Numbered from the stretch's first letter, positions 16,839 to 24,868 are shown. The stretch: DNA of 64,000 nucleotides from Prevotella sp. (GCA_017619375.1 JAFZSL010000007.1:186001-250000), one strand, 5' to 3'. Program-made: numbers and translations. Notes: generated from the letters alone by a model not told the origin.

Positions 16839-16967
16839 CTATTTCCGAGAAATTCTTGCCGGTCCGTTTCCGCCCCCGCCGAAAGTGAGGCCGTCGGCAC
16901 CGTTGACCACCATCTTCAAGATGCTGTCGCCGTTGAGGATGAGGTTCACCAAGGCCGTCAAAAGCAT
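16839..16967 (-). CDS. Small ORF, 42 residues, hydrophobic start and Gly-rich end
   Basis: The ORF begins MLLTALVNLILNGDSILKMV and ends GGGGNGPARISRK, with ATG at 16965-16967 and TAG at 16839-16841. An in-frame stop 15-20 bp upstream limits it. Its GC content is much higher than the AT-rich DNA around it, as for real coding DNA here, and it is followed by a GC-rich hairpin. It matches no family I know. The start lies 46 bp downstream of the metallophosphoesterase stop on the same strand. Confidence 0.5.
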   Translation of the reverse strand: MLLTALVNLILNGDSILKMVVNGADGLTFGGGGNGPARISRK

Positions 16968-17012
16968 GATGTTTTCATAAAAAAATCAAAATTTTTTAGG
17001 ATTCTGTTTCTT

Positions 17013-17840
17013 TCATGTTTCTTTTTGTGTATTGGTTGACTCATATTCCATGAGAGTAACAATCATCTGTTTTGTATTGTCGTCAATAATAAAGCATTTA
17101 TGAGAGTCGATCATTGCAAGGTTTTCGAAAATGAGCATGTCTTCTTCAAAGGAATCCAATCTTGTATGCCCAAACACTTGGAACACCTGATTCAACCCAT
17201 ACACTTTAGGAGCATTTGGAGTCGGATGCTCTTCTATGTCGGCCCACAGCACACTGCCGGTCTTCTCTCCCCGAAACAAGTAACGGCATTTGCCAATGAT
17301 AGACAACATATCTTGTCCCAATCCATCATCGTCGAGCTGATTGATTCTTTCGATGATGTTTTGTTCGGCAACGGAAACATTGCTGTCACTCAGCCTCCAT
17401 ACTTTCGAGTTGACCTTGTTGAGCCAATAGACGGTCAAACCAGCATGGGAGAACACATACGGAACACCGTTTACAATCTCCCAATAGGCCAATTGAAACA
17501 AATCCTTGTTTTGGTTGAATGCCTTGTGGTATTTGTCCCAATTGATTTTGTCGCATCGGTTTCCACAGGCCAAATCATAGAACCGCCGAGAACTATAATG
17601 CTGGTCGTGATTGCCTTTGAGTAAGATAACCTTTTCCATATTGTCAAGTTTCAACTGGATGATTTCCATTAGGTTATCATACACACTTTCAGGTGTGTGT
17701 TCCTCGCCCTCATCACGATAAGGGTCAAGATAATCACCCAAGAAGATAATTCGGTCTGCTTGGCCAATATATTTGCTAACGGGTTCCTTCCAGAAAGTGC
17801 GCCCATGCACATCGGGAACGACCAGTATTCTTTTTGCCAT
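17013..17840 (-). CDS. Calcineurin-like metallophosphoesterase
   Basis: 275 residues, cytoplasmic. The metal-binding motifs are in order: VVPDVHGRTFWK (D-x-H), FLGDYLDPY (GDxxD), LKGNHDQHY (GNHD), and later FSHAGLTVYWLNK and VFGHTRLDS. This is the Ser/Thr protein phosphatase-like branch, which cleaves phosphomonoesters or diesters; the substrate cannot be predicted. Its ATG follows 4 bp after the end of the broken metallophosphoesterase frame upstream, suggesting an original operon. Confidence 0.88.
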   Translation of the reverse strand: MAKRILVVPDVHGRTFWKEPVSKYIGQADRIIFLGDYLDPYRDEGEEHTPESVYDNLMEIIQLKLDNMEKVILLKGNHDQHYSSRRFYDLACGNRCDKINWDKYHKAFNQNKDLFQLAYWEIVNGVPYVFSHAGLTVYWLNKVNSKVWRLSDSNVSVAEQNIIERINQLDDDGLGQDMLSIIGKCRYLFRGEKTGSVLWADIEEHPTPNAPKVYGLNQVFQVFGHTRLDSFEEDMLIFENLAMIDSHKCFIIDDNTKQMIVTLMEYESTNTQKET

Positions 17841-17844
17841 ATTC

Positions 17845-18165
17845 TCAACTGTTTAATAACTCAATGATTCTGTCTGCATCCTCGTCTGTGATGCCAGTCT
17901 CGGAATCTGTCATCACAAGATGGCTCTGTTGCTAAGGGAGGTCTTCTATATTCTCCGCATCCCACAGGCATAGGTCGTGGTTGCCCGTCACGAAAATCTT
18001 ATGGGGGTATGGCTGTTCAATGAACCAATTGAGGAAGTCGAGTACTTCCTCCTCTGTTCCATTGTCGGCGAAGTCACCGCAATGCACGATGACATCCGCC
18101 GACGGAAGTTCTTTTAGTTTACGGTGACGGCTGTGAGTGTCGGAGATTTGGAGGATTTTCATCAT
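17845..18165 (-). pseudogene. Truncated metallophosphoesterase with in-frame amber stop
   Basis: The frame starts MMKILQISDTHSRHRKL, with D-x-H, HCGDFAD and VTGNHDLCLWDAENIEDLP, the first half of a YfcE-like phosphoesterase. A TAG at 17932-17934 then ends it after 77 residues. The same frame continues without another stop for 28 codons (QQSHLVMTDSETGITDEDAD...) to TGA at 17845-17847, next to the following gene. The C-terminal half with the GHTH-type metal ligands is absent, so even readthrough would not give a full enzyme. Most likely an internal deletion left this remnant. Confidence 0.65.
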
Positions 18166-18192
18166 TCAAGGGTTTCACTCTATTTTGACAGG

Positions 18193-18846
18193 TCAAACGA
18201 ACAATTCGAAAACAACGTTATCTTTCTTTTCCATCCTTCCCTTGATGCCATCATAGATGCCTTTCTCAAAATCTTGTAACTGGCCATAGGATATGGAATT
18301 CAACACTTTCGCACATTTCTCCATCTCATTTGCTTCGCGGTAATACTCAGCTTTCAAAAGTGGATTGTTGACAGAAGTCCAATCAAAGGCATCAATGAAA
18401 TCATTGACCACGCCACAGAAAAAGGCATATTCCTCCTGTGAATGTCCTGCCACCTTTTCCCTATGGTAATAATCATTATAGGCATGGATCAACCAGAACC
18501 TGATGTCGACCAAGTCTTTTTCGGTAATTGCCGTATACCTGTTCAGACCTGTTTGAGTTGATTGGTTAACGAATTGGGCGAAGGCTTCTTTCCATTCAGG
18601 ATAAGTAAGGTCGCCTGTTTTGAAAGAAAAAGTATCACCACTTTCAGATTCTTGCTTGTTCTTCAAATAGTACTTCCCACAATGGGGACATTTCTGCACC
18701 GGCGATGCTGATGGCAACATCGGTGCTATCCGTTTGTTGTCAGACCAATAAACAGCCCCGATAGTATTGCCAGAGGCCAATGTCATCAACTCTTTCTTTG
18801 TGCCACAATACGGACATTTTACTAATATTGCTATACCTGGAGTCAT
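18193..18846 (-). CDS. Zinc-ribbon protein of unknown function
   Basis: 217 residues. Two CxxC pairs, KCPYCGTKKE near residue 10 and QKCPHCGKYYL near 52, should bind one zinc. The rest (about 80-217) is helical and polar with no motif I know. An upstream TTG at 18883-18885 also opens this frame, but a promoter-like TATCTTTTG overlaps it, so the ATG at 18846 is preferred. It lies just upstream of the broken phosphoesterase gene on the same strand. Confidence 0.65.
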   Translation of the reverse strand: MTPGIAILVKCPYCGTKKELMTLASGNTIGAVYWSDNKRIAPMLPSASPVQKCPHCGKYYLKNKQESESGDTFSFKTGDLTYPEWKEAFAQFVNQSTQTGLNRYTAITEKDLVDIRFWLIHAYNDYYHREKVAGHSQEEYAFFCGVVNDFIDAFDWTSVNNPLLKAEYYREANEMEKCAKVLNSISYGQLQDFEKGIYDGIKGRMEKKDNVVFELFV

Positions 18847-18928
18847 AATGTTTGATTTTGTTTGTATTACTTGTTCTTGTTTCAAAAGATATATTATTCC
18901 ACTGACATGATTCTATCATAAAAGGACT

Positions 18929-19421
18929 TCATTTCCATAAGTCATCAAAACCAACAGATACGAGGTTTAATAAATAATTGGAAATAATTCCCTTTCCGTC
19001 AATCTCGCCCCATTTTTGAATCCAGAAGAAGATTTGCTGCGTCTTGTTGACCCCTTCTTTTCCATGACATCCATCTTCGCCACCATTTTTCTCGTGATCT
19101 GTTGGGCGATGGGATGCCTTCCTCTTCATCCATCTTCTCAGAATTGAATCTCACAAAATCCCTCCAATTACCAAAATGCTGTCTCTCTTCTTCTTCAAGC
19201 ATCTGTTGAGCCTCATCGGTGAGTTTGGATTTGCAATACTCATATTGCGACTCTGAGTCCAAGCCATAAGACTCCAGATGCCAATAATATTCAGGCAATT
19301 CGCCATATAAGTAAAAGCAATGGCACATTTTGAACAACCTTGCAGCACGCAAGTAGTTCTTTTTCTTCTTTTCAGCCCTCCCTTCTTTGTAAGAAATATC
19401 AATATTTCTTAAATCTGACAT
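18929..19421 (-). pseudogene. Frameshifted gene for a helical cytoplasmic protein
   Basis: The intact part starts MSDLRNIDISYKEGRAEKKK at 19421 and runs through FGNWRDFVRFNSEKMDEEE. After that the most protein-like sequence moves to another frame (HPIAQQITRKMVAKMDVMEKKG) and then to a third (TQQIFFWIQKWGEIDGKG to FDDLWK, TGA near 18929). Read without frameshifts the first frame ends at 18999 after 140 residues in an unlikely Trp/Arg-rich stretch. I infer two frameshifts. Family not recognised; the first 70 residues suggest a TPR-like helical pair. Confidence 0.45.
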
Positions 19422-19566
19422 GATTGTAATTTGTTTGTGATAAAAATGAAAAGGTATATGGCAAATGTTTATTGATATCCTCTCTTCATACATTTCTTTA
19501 GTCGTCAATAGATAGAGCCCCTTTGTCCTAACTTCTTATGAAGAGCGACAATCCCTGTTGTGAAAC

Positions 19567-20046
19567 TTAAACAACTGGTATCAAGACCTCCTGTTTGCCG
19601 AAGTCGATAACCCAACCATGGTTGGCCATAAAAAAGGTGCCGATAAGTCCGGTAATTGGAAATCCCATTTCCTTGGACAATTCGATGCCGGCAACATTGT
19701 CCTCCCTCACGACGAAGGTCATCTCATACTCCCTGCCACAGAAGGCAAGAGTACCGCTCGCCATTTTTCTTGTCGTACCTATACCATCAATGCCAATCTG
19801 ATTGACCGTCTCCTCCAATGGCCTCATCCTCTTCTTTAACTGATGATAGGCATAGCCGAACATGACGTTGTCAGTGCAACCTGTGTCAATCACCATAACA
19901 ATGCCTTTGAACGGCCCCTCTGAAATTCGGATGAAGGGCATACCTTTTTCCTGGGCATCCGCGAAAAAGGGTATGCGACAGTAGCTCTGTTCCATTTTGT
20001 CGATTCCTTTAGCCTTTTCGTTACTGATGTTTTTCTCTTTTCCCAT
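19567..20046 (-). CDS. Retropepsin-like aspartyl protease family protein
   Basis: 159 residues. The active-site motif is VMVIDTGCTDNVMFGYAY (DTG) and the end GLIGTFFMANHGWVIDFGKQ matches the closing strand of single-domain bacterial retropepsin-like proteins, which work as dimers. There is no signal peptide, so it is cytoplasmic or needs another route. Such proteins are common and uncharacterised in Bacteroidales. A TATCTTTGC box and an overlapping palindrome lie just upstream, suggesting regulated expression. Confidence 0.75.
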   Translation of the reverse strand: MGKEKNISNEKAKGIDKMEQSYCRIPFFADAQEKGMPFIRISEGPFKGIVMVIDTGCTDNVMFGYAYHQLKKRMRPLEETVNQIGIDGIGTTRKMASGTLAFCGREYEMTFVVREDNVAGIELSKEMGFPITGLIGTFFMANHGWVIDFGKQEVLIPVV

Positions 20047-20073
20047 TTTTTATTCTTCTTTGGTTTTCACAGT

Positions 20074-20109
20074 GCAAAGATAACTATGGGCGGCGAACAT
20101 AATGTTCGC
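20074..20109 (-). promoter_or_regulatory. Promoter box with adjacent palindromic operator candidate
   Basis: Minus-strand TATCTTTGC at 20074-20082 is a good -7 box for the retropepsin-like gene. Eleven bases upstream sits the palindrome GCGAACAT-A-ATGTTCGC (20093-20109), covering the -20 to -35 zone where a repressor or activator dimer would bind. Confidence 0.5.
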
Positions 20110-20421
20110 AAATTGAAATATTGTGAAGAGATTCTGCGTAAGGCTCAAGAATAGCATGAGGAAGATGTCCGTGGGATAAGATGCGAAATAAAAGAAAAGA
20201 GTTCCAATTAATTCTGCAACTACGTGAAGTTAATGAATGTAAACCAATCGTTTGCGGTCAATAACCCACATAGTTATTGTTACCATCTGCAATAATACAC
20301 GGAAGGTTACTGATAGGGGACAATTCTCCCTATGGTATAAAGATTTCGTAAAAAAGTATCAAATATAGCACCGTATTACGAGTTCCTTTTACTATTTCAT
20401 CTGTTTTTCGATAAAAAATAG

Positions 20422-20430
20422 TATCTTTAC
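20422..20430 (+). promoter_or_regulatory. Possible -7 box for the DUF6794-like gene
   Basis: TATCTTTAC matches TAnnTTTG at all but the last position. It lies 110 bp upstream of the ATG at 20540. The remainder of the 493-bp gap 20047-20539 is AT-rich and holds nothing else I can identify apart from the palindrome at 20093. Confidence 0.35.
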
Positions 20431-20539
20431 ACGCTGAAAGCGAGCCAATTGTTAAGGAAGACAAACATTAAGTTGTTGTAGGATGGCAACACCGACGCTT
20501 GACAAAACTGGTATCCAGATTACTTATTGAAAAAACAAA

Positions 20540-21460
20540 ATGAAATCAAGGTTTATTGGGAAAATGACAAAAAAGACAACGACACTCATCATTGTGGTAC
20601 TTCTTCTGTGTGTTTCATCAGCAGCACAGGAGAAAGTTTCAGCCCAGTGGGAATATCGGTATCTTGTGGATAGAATCGGCGGAACTTATATTCCCAAGGA
20701 CATAGACGAAGCCATTGACTCTTTGGACGTAATTATTAGTCCTGAGGACAAACGCTACATCACCGATTCCTTGTCTTTGGATGATTTTCGTATCAATTGT
20801 CATCATGGATTAGGAATGTGGATAAGGAACAATTGGGGGTTGTGGGCAGGTTCCCGCCTTCAACAGTTTTTTCTCGACAAGAATGTTTACCACCCTGATG
20901 ATATGTCGGACGTGATTTTGAAGGCTTACTATAAGAAAAAGATTCAAGGATTGGATAATTCTACTGAAGATGATATAGAAGCAAGCACTCCAACTTCAAA
21001 AGAATATAAAGTGACTAAAAATCCGCTGAAGAGGTTATGGTCAAGGCTCAGGTATAATATGAGCAAGGACACCCATGAGCAAAAACACGAATTAAAGGAA
21101 AAGGGATATGAAAAGGGGAAAACAGTTTATTTTCAATATCCCTATGGATGTTCAACTGCAAAAGAACAACAGATATGGTTAGATACAGAGAACTACGACC
21201 AATTGCCCATAGGTAAGATAACAGACATTAATTACTCATGGAAACGAATTAAAGTCAAACTCATTGACACGAACTCTCAGTATGGCATCATCATATTCGA
21301 CGGAAACATCAAAGACGATGACGTTGGTAACGTCAGAAGAGATTTCAACAATTTTGTCGTCAATAGCCCTAACAGGTTCTATATGCAGAAAGGAGATGAG
21401 TTATGGTTTAACATCAACTCCAATTTTTGGTCTTCAGTGAAGCAATTGAAAAATAATTAA
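20540..21460 (+). CDS. Secreted DUF6794-like protein
   Basis: 306 residues with signal peptide to about residue 30 (TLIIVVLLLCVSSAAQ). Residues about 45-135, with GTYIPKDIDEAIDSLD, ISPEDKRYI and HHGLGMWIRNNWGLWAGSRL then HPDDMSDVILKAYY, match the DUF6794 pattern of Bacteroidetes proteins. The C-terminal half (about 190-306) is beta-rich and includes YFQYPYGCSTAKEQQIW. Function unknown. Confidence 0.7.
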   Translation: MKSRFIGKMTKKTTTLIIVVLLLCVSSAAQEKVSAQWEYRYLVDRIGGTYIPKDIDEAIDSLDVIISPEDKRYITDSLSLDDFRINCHHGLGMWIRNNWGLWAGSRLQQFFLDKNVYHPDDMSDVILKAYYKKKIQGLDNSTEDDIEASTPTSKEYKVTKNPLKRLWSRLRYNMSKDTHEQKHELKEKGYEKGKTVYFQYPYGCSTAKEQQIWLDTENYDQLPIGKITDINYSWKRIKVKLIDTNSQYGIIIFDGNIKDDDVGNVRRDFNNFVVNSPNRFYMQKGDELWFNINSNFWSSVKQLKNN

Positions 21461-21543
21461 TAAATGAAGGAATAAAGATGACCTCTCTCTCTTCGAATAG
21501 TTCATCCATTCATATTCAAATTGCTTTTACAGTCAGGCCTTGG

Positions 21544-21693
21544 CTATTGTGAATCTTCAGAACTGCTCATTCCGGTCTGAATGCGTATGTAACTTCTTTC
21601 AACCTTTTTCAGATTCATCGCATTTGCTTCTTCCTTGGTCAAGGACCTTAGACCTTCCGCTTTCTTCTGTACGGCAAATTTTAATATAATTAT
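21544..21693 (-). other. Possible small minus-strand gene without ATG
   Basis: An open stretch of about 50 codons bounded by stops reads IILKFAVQKKAEGLRSL, then TKEEANAMNLKKVERSYIRI and ends GMSSSEDSQ before TAG at 21544. It has protein-like composition (charged amphipathic helix) but no ATG; ATT or ATA codons precede LKFA. It may be a small peptide gene whose start was lost. It is divergent from the lipoprotein leader and lies beside its promoter. Confidence 0.3.
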
Positions 21694-21725
21694 TTGTTAG
21701 TGGCATGTAATAGTCGTACCTTTGC
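21693..21725 (+). promoter_or_regulatory. Bacteroidetes-type promoter for the lyase locus
   Basis: TTTG at 21693-21696, a 20-bp spacer and TACCTTTGC at 21717-21725 make a consensus -33/-7 promoter. The lipoprotein-leader ATG follows at 21747, which shows that this leader is transcribed together with the lyase frame. Confidence 0.75.
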
Positions 21726-21746
21726 AACGAACAAAAGTAAAATCCA

Positions 21747-21869
21747 ATGAAAAAATCCATCTGGTTGACGATAACCATAGCATTTTGCTTGGGTGTAGTT
21801 TCATGTTATCATGACAACCGCCTGCCAGAACTGGATGCCAAGGCAAGACTATATGTGGAGAAAAGATAA
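21747..21869 (+). CDS. Lipoprotein signal-peptide leader ORF, in frame with the lyase
   Basis: 40 residues: MKKSIWLTITIAFCLGVVSC is a textbook lipoprotein signal peptide (lipobox GVVSC), followed by YHDNRLPELDAKARLYVEKR and TAA at 21867-21869. The same frame resumes after the stop with seven sense codons and reaches the lyase ATG at 21891. It is either a tiny lipoprotein or the original N-terminus of the lyase cut off by a nonsense mutation. Confidence 0.55.
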   Translation: MKKSIWLTITIAFCLGVVSCYHDNRLPELDAKARLYVEKR

Positions 21870-21890
21870 CAGAAACAAACTGCAAACACG

Positions 21891-23162
21891 ATGAAGGAAG
21901 GGATGCTTGTAAGCGGATGCGAGGGCGAAGTGAACGGATATGATACCCAGCTGCTCTATTTCACTTGTTCTTCCCTCAGCAGCGACGACCGAAGGCTGTA
22001 TGTCATCAGCGACCGCGACGGACATCCCAACGTTTATGTCAGGGAATTGGCCACGGGGCAGGAGACACGGCTGACCGACAACCACCTTGGCACGCTGAAA
22101 AGCTACGTCTATTTCGACTGCAATCCCGGCAAGGGACTGGGCAAGGCCAGCGTATGCCTGGACAGTGTCCGGGACATCATCTATTATATTCAAGACAACC
22201 AAATCTGCAAGGTGGGATTGGATGGAACCATCCATGTGCTCAACCAAGTGCCGGACGGCAGGATGACGGCCTTCACCCATGTGAGCAGTGACGGAAGGCT
22301 TCTCTGTGTCCCGATGACCGACGGCAGGGCCCTGGACTACGACCCCGATAGGGAAGGGTATGGGCTTGACCGGCGGCCTGTCTATGACATCGACGGCCGC
22401 GTGCAGGAAGAGCGGTTGAGCAGCTATCTCTGTGTCTACGACACCGCCACGGGAGCACTCGTCTATGAGAAGGAGGTTCCCTTGTGTTGGATTACACACG
22501 TGCAGTTCAATCCCATTGACCCCGAACTCATCATGTTCAACCATGAGTGGCCGAGCTTTGACTGCGGCATCCGCCGCATCTGGCTGTACGACCACCGTAG
22601 TGACGCCATCGTCCGCATACGGAAGGAAGGTGCGGACACCTCTGGCAACACTGGCGGCCACGAGCGCAGGGGGGCGGACTGGATTTGCCATGAGATGTGG
22701 ACTGACAACGGTGGAACCATCATCTATCATGGTGGCTACGCCAACGGTCCCGCCCTTGTCGGGAAATACGAACTGGCCAGCCAACGCTACTGGGAGATAG
22801 CCCTTCCCGAGGATTACAACGCCTACGGGCATTTCACCATGGACCACCAGCAGAACCTCTGCTGCGACGGCTATTTCAAGTTCCCTGATGACATCAAGGC
22901 CGTAAGGGAAAACAGCACAGACAACGGTCCCGACCCGCACAAGAAAGACGGAGAGTACATCTCTCGTGTCGTTCCTGATTGGGAGGCGGGTCGACTGGAG
23001 TGGATACCCCTGTGCAAGCACCGCAGCGACTGGCTGGGACAGGATGCCCACCCACACCCCATCTACAGTCACGCCGGCGACGCCATCTTTTTCAACAGCC
23101 GGAGCGGAAAATACGTCAAGGTGTACAAAACCCAAGCCCTCCCTCACACCAATGAACGATAA
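21891..23162 (+). CDS. Oligogalacturonate lyase (PL22)
   Basis: 423 residues, forming a seven-bladed propeller. PL22 enzymes cleave short oligogalacturonides by beta-elimination late in pectin breakdown. Matching parts are YFTCSSLSSDDRRLYVISDR with RELATGQETRLTDN, the histidine blocks WITHVQFNP, FNHEWPSFD and WICHEMWTDN, and GQDAHPHPIYSH, which would supply the His/Gln metal site. No signal peptide is present from this ATG; see the leader ORF just upstream in the same frame. No other pectin genes are adjacent. Confidence 0.85.
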   Translation: MKEGMLVSGCEGEVNGYDTQLLYFTCSSLSSDDRRLYVISDRDGHPNVYVRELATGQETRLTDNHLGTLKSYVYFDCNPGKGLGKASVCLDSVRDIIYYIQDNQICKVGLDGTIHVLNQVPDGRMTAFTHVSSDGRLLCVPMTDGRALDYDPDREGYGLDRRPVYDIDGRVQEERLSSYLCVYDTATGALVYEKEVPLCWITHVQFNPIDPELIMFNHEWPSFDCGIRRIWLYDHRSDAIVRIRKEGADTSGNTGGHERRGADWICHEMWTDNGGTIIYHGGYANGPALVGKYELASQRYWEIALPEDYNAYGHFTMDHQQNLCCDGYFKFPDDIKAVRENSTDNGPDPHKKDGEYISRVVPDWEAGRLEWIPLCKHRSDWLGQDAHPHPIYSHAGDAIFFNSRSGKYVKVYKTQALPHTNER

Positions 23163-23291
23163 ATAGTCCATGGCAGAGGAGAGGAGAGAAAAGACAGAGG
23201 CACCAAGAGGATTCCATGAAAAAACATTCATTGAAGTGAGTTTTATCAATAATAAATTTTTTTTTAGCAACGCTAAATCCTACTTGGTACC

Positions 23292-24200
23292 ATGTCAAAA
23301 AAAGTCAGTCTTTTATGTATCCTTATGGTTTTGTGCACCTCCATTTTGGGACAAGACAGGTCACAGGCTATCTTGTTGAAAAAAGCCTATAAGCAGAACT
23401 CGACATCGTTGCTGTATCAGTTTTTTGACAATTGGTCCAATGCAGTTACATCTAATGAGAATGAAGCAAAAAGCAAATGGGTAGAAGAGGCCCATAAGGT
23501 TTATGCCGCTTTCTATCAACCTCTCCAATTGGATAGAATCGGGTGTAGAAGCGAGGACCAAAACTTATATGAAAATATACCGTATTTTATTGTACAAGGC
23601 AGATTGGATGCGATTTATTTGGCGGATATCATCCCGCTAAATTCAGATGAACTTGAGGCCTATTACATGAATCGTATCAATCAAATGAATCTGGATGAAG
23701 ATACGCGCAAAAAAAATATAGATGAGATTCGAATACAAAAAGAAATAGGAGAGTTGATTCTTGAGTTTGAAATGGACTTCCATGGGCTGTCAATTCCTAC
23801 CACCAAGGTGGATTCAACTATTTCGTTTCGCCCTCCCGTAAACATCCCTAACAAGAAAATTGTCTATCTGACCACCGAGTACAAACGGTTGCTGGACCAC
23901 TTTTTGGGTAACAGACATGTTGGCTTTGCAAAAAAAAGCATCATGCAAGTCGCCTATTCAAAAGGTGAAAGCCGGAAGAGGATGGATTTCTTCAACAGTG
24001 CCGCCAGGATATTCTATGGACACTGGGGTGGCTACTGGCAATATGAAACCTATCCCCAAGCCGCATCCATCGTTTTTGATTCCCAAATGCAACGTGCCGT
24101 CGTTTTCTTCCGATTCGTCTACGAGGGCGGTGAAGTAATCTTGGAAAAACAGAATGGCGTATGGACCATAGTCTCCGGCAAACTCACATGGATGGAATAG
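23292..24200 (+). CDS. Secreted protein of unknown function
   Basis: 302 residues with signal peptide MSKKVSLLCILMVLCTSILG. The body is polar with a central acidic helical region (YYMNRINQMNLDEDTRKKNI) and an aromatic C-terminal half (FYGHWGGYWQYETYPQAASI), ending in beta strands typical of NTF2- or lipocalin-like folds. No family recognised. Its AT-rich composition differs from the GC-richer lyase gene in front of it. Confidence 0.7.
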   Translation: MSKKVSLLCILMVLCTSILGQDRSQAILLKKAYKQNSTSLLYQFFDNWSNAVTSNENEAKSKWVEEAHKVYAAFYQPLQLDRIGCRSEDQNLYENIPYFIVQGRLDAIYLADIIPLNSDELEAYYMNRINQMNLDEDTRKKNIDEIRIQKEIGELILEFEMDFHGLSIPTTKVDSTISFRPPVNIPNKKIVYLTTEYKRLLDHFLGNRHVGFAKKSIMQVAYSKGESRKRMDFFNSAARIFYGHWGGYWQYETYPQAASIVFDSQMQRAVVFFRFVYEGGEVILEKQNGVWTIVSGKLTWME

Positions 24201-24261
24201 GCAAGCATCATCATGGAAATAGATAATACGTCACCCTTAATTATTCTGACCTCATTTATGT

Positions 24262-24499
24262 ATGTGCAATAATATCGCTATAACATACGAGGTGGAGAAG
24301 TTCGGGGACAGGGAGTTCAACAGGGTGCTCGAGACCTTTGAGAATCACAACGTCACCATCATCAATTATTTCGAGCAGCGTCTCACCAACGCCTCGGCAG
24401 AGTCGTTCAATACGAAGATCAAGGCTTTCAGGACACAGTTCAGAGGGGGGGGCAGACATCAAGTTCTTCATGTACAGACTTGCAAAGCTATACTCTTGA
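24262..24499 (+). pseudogene. Transposase C-terminal remnant (ISAon1/ISL3-like DDE type)
   Basis: The frame ENHNVTIINYFEQRLTNASA continuing ESFNTKIKAFRTQFRG matches the C-terminal signature of Bacteroidales DDE transposases of the ISAon1/ISL3-like group. At 24445-24452 a run of eight G shifts the frame: the original ending DIKFFMYRLAKLYS with TGA at 24497-24499 is read in another frame. The N-terminal two thirds are missing. A dead insertion-sequence fragment. Confidence 0.75.
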
Positions 24500-24522
24500 C
24501 CATGCAAGCACCGCCAACCAGG

Positions 24523-24586
24523 TTTATCCGCTGACCCGGTTTATCCGCTGACCCCTTTATCCGCTGACCCGTTTATCCGCTGACCC
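24523..24586 (+). repeat. Four direct repeats of a 15-bp motif
   Basis: TTTATCCGCTGACCC occurs at 24523, 24540, 24556 and 24572, with spacers of 2, 1 and 1 bp. It begins 23 bp after the transposase stop, where an IS end would be expected, and lies outside the tRNA-Lys element. It could be an IS terminal array, iterons or slippage product. Confidence 0.8.
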
Positions 24587-24618
24587 ATGAAAACCGTTTC
24601 ACTTTCGTTTCACCAAGG

Positions 24619-24654
24619 CAAATATAAAAGAGAGTCACATCTCTGTAACTCTCT
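24619..24654 (-). terminator. Original tRNA-Lys terminator (now separated from the tRNA)
   Basis: On the minus strand AGAGAGT, a 12-nt loop and ACTCTCT are followed by TTTTATATTT. It lies just beyond the left copy of the 16-bp att repeat, exactly where a terminator of an uninterrupted tRNA-Lys gene would be. Confidence 0.65.
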
Positions 24655-24663
24655 GATTTTCAG

Positions 24664-24679
24664 TTGTACACCCGCAGGG
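24664..24679. repeat. att site, left copy
   Basis: TTGTACACCCGCAGGG, identical to 31843-31858. Together with the next bases (GCGTACAA) it forms an imperfect inverted repeat with arms TTGTAC/GTACAA, the layout of a tyrosine recombinase core site. Confidence 0.8.
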
Positions 24680-24868
24680 CGTACAAACTTCTAAATCCAA
24701 TGAAATCCCCATAAATCATACTGGCTTCATAAGCCATTGATTACTAGTTCCTTATAAGGTTTAGTTCGTTAAATTCAATTGCATCGTTTTTCAATAGATG
24801 TAGCATATCACGCCAAAAACACGCCAAAGAATTTCTGATTTCTTGACACAAGTTGGGAGATTTATTCA

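Noticed and set aside
17932-17934. Programmed TAG recoding (pyrrolysine or readthrough) in the phosphoesterase
   Set aside because: Readthrough would still give a half-length protein without the C-terminal metal ligands; decay explains it better.
21849-23270. 473-codon open frame antisense to the PL22 lyase
   Set aside because: It mirrors the codon pattern of a GC-rich gene, has no recognisable domain, and the plus strand encodes a clear enzyme family with a promoter.
24523-24586. CRISPR-like short repeats
   Set aside because: Spacers are only 1-2 bp.
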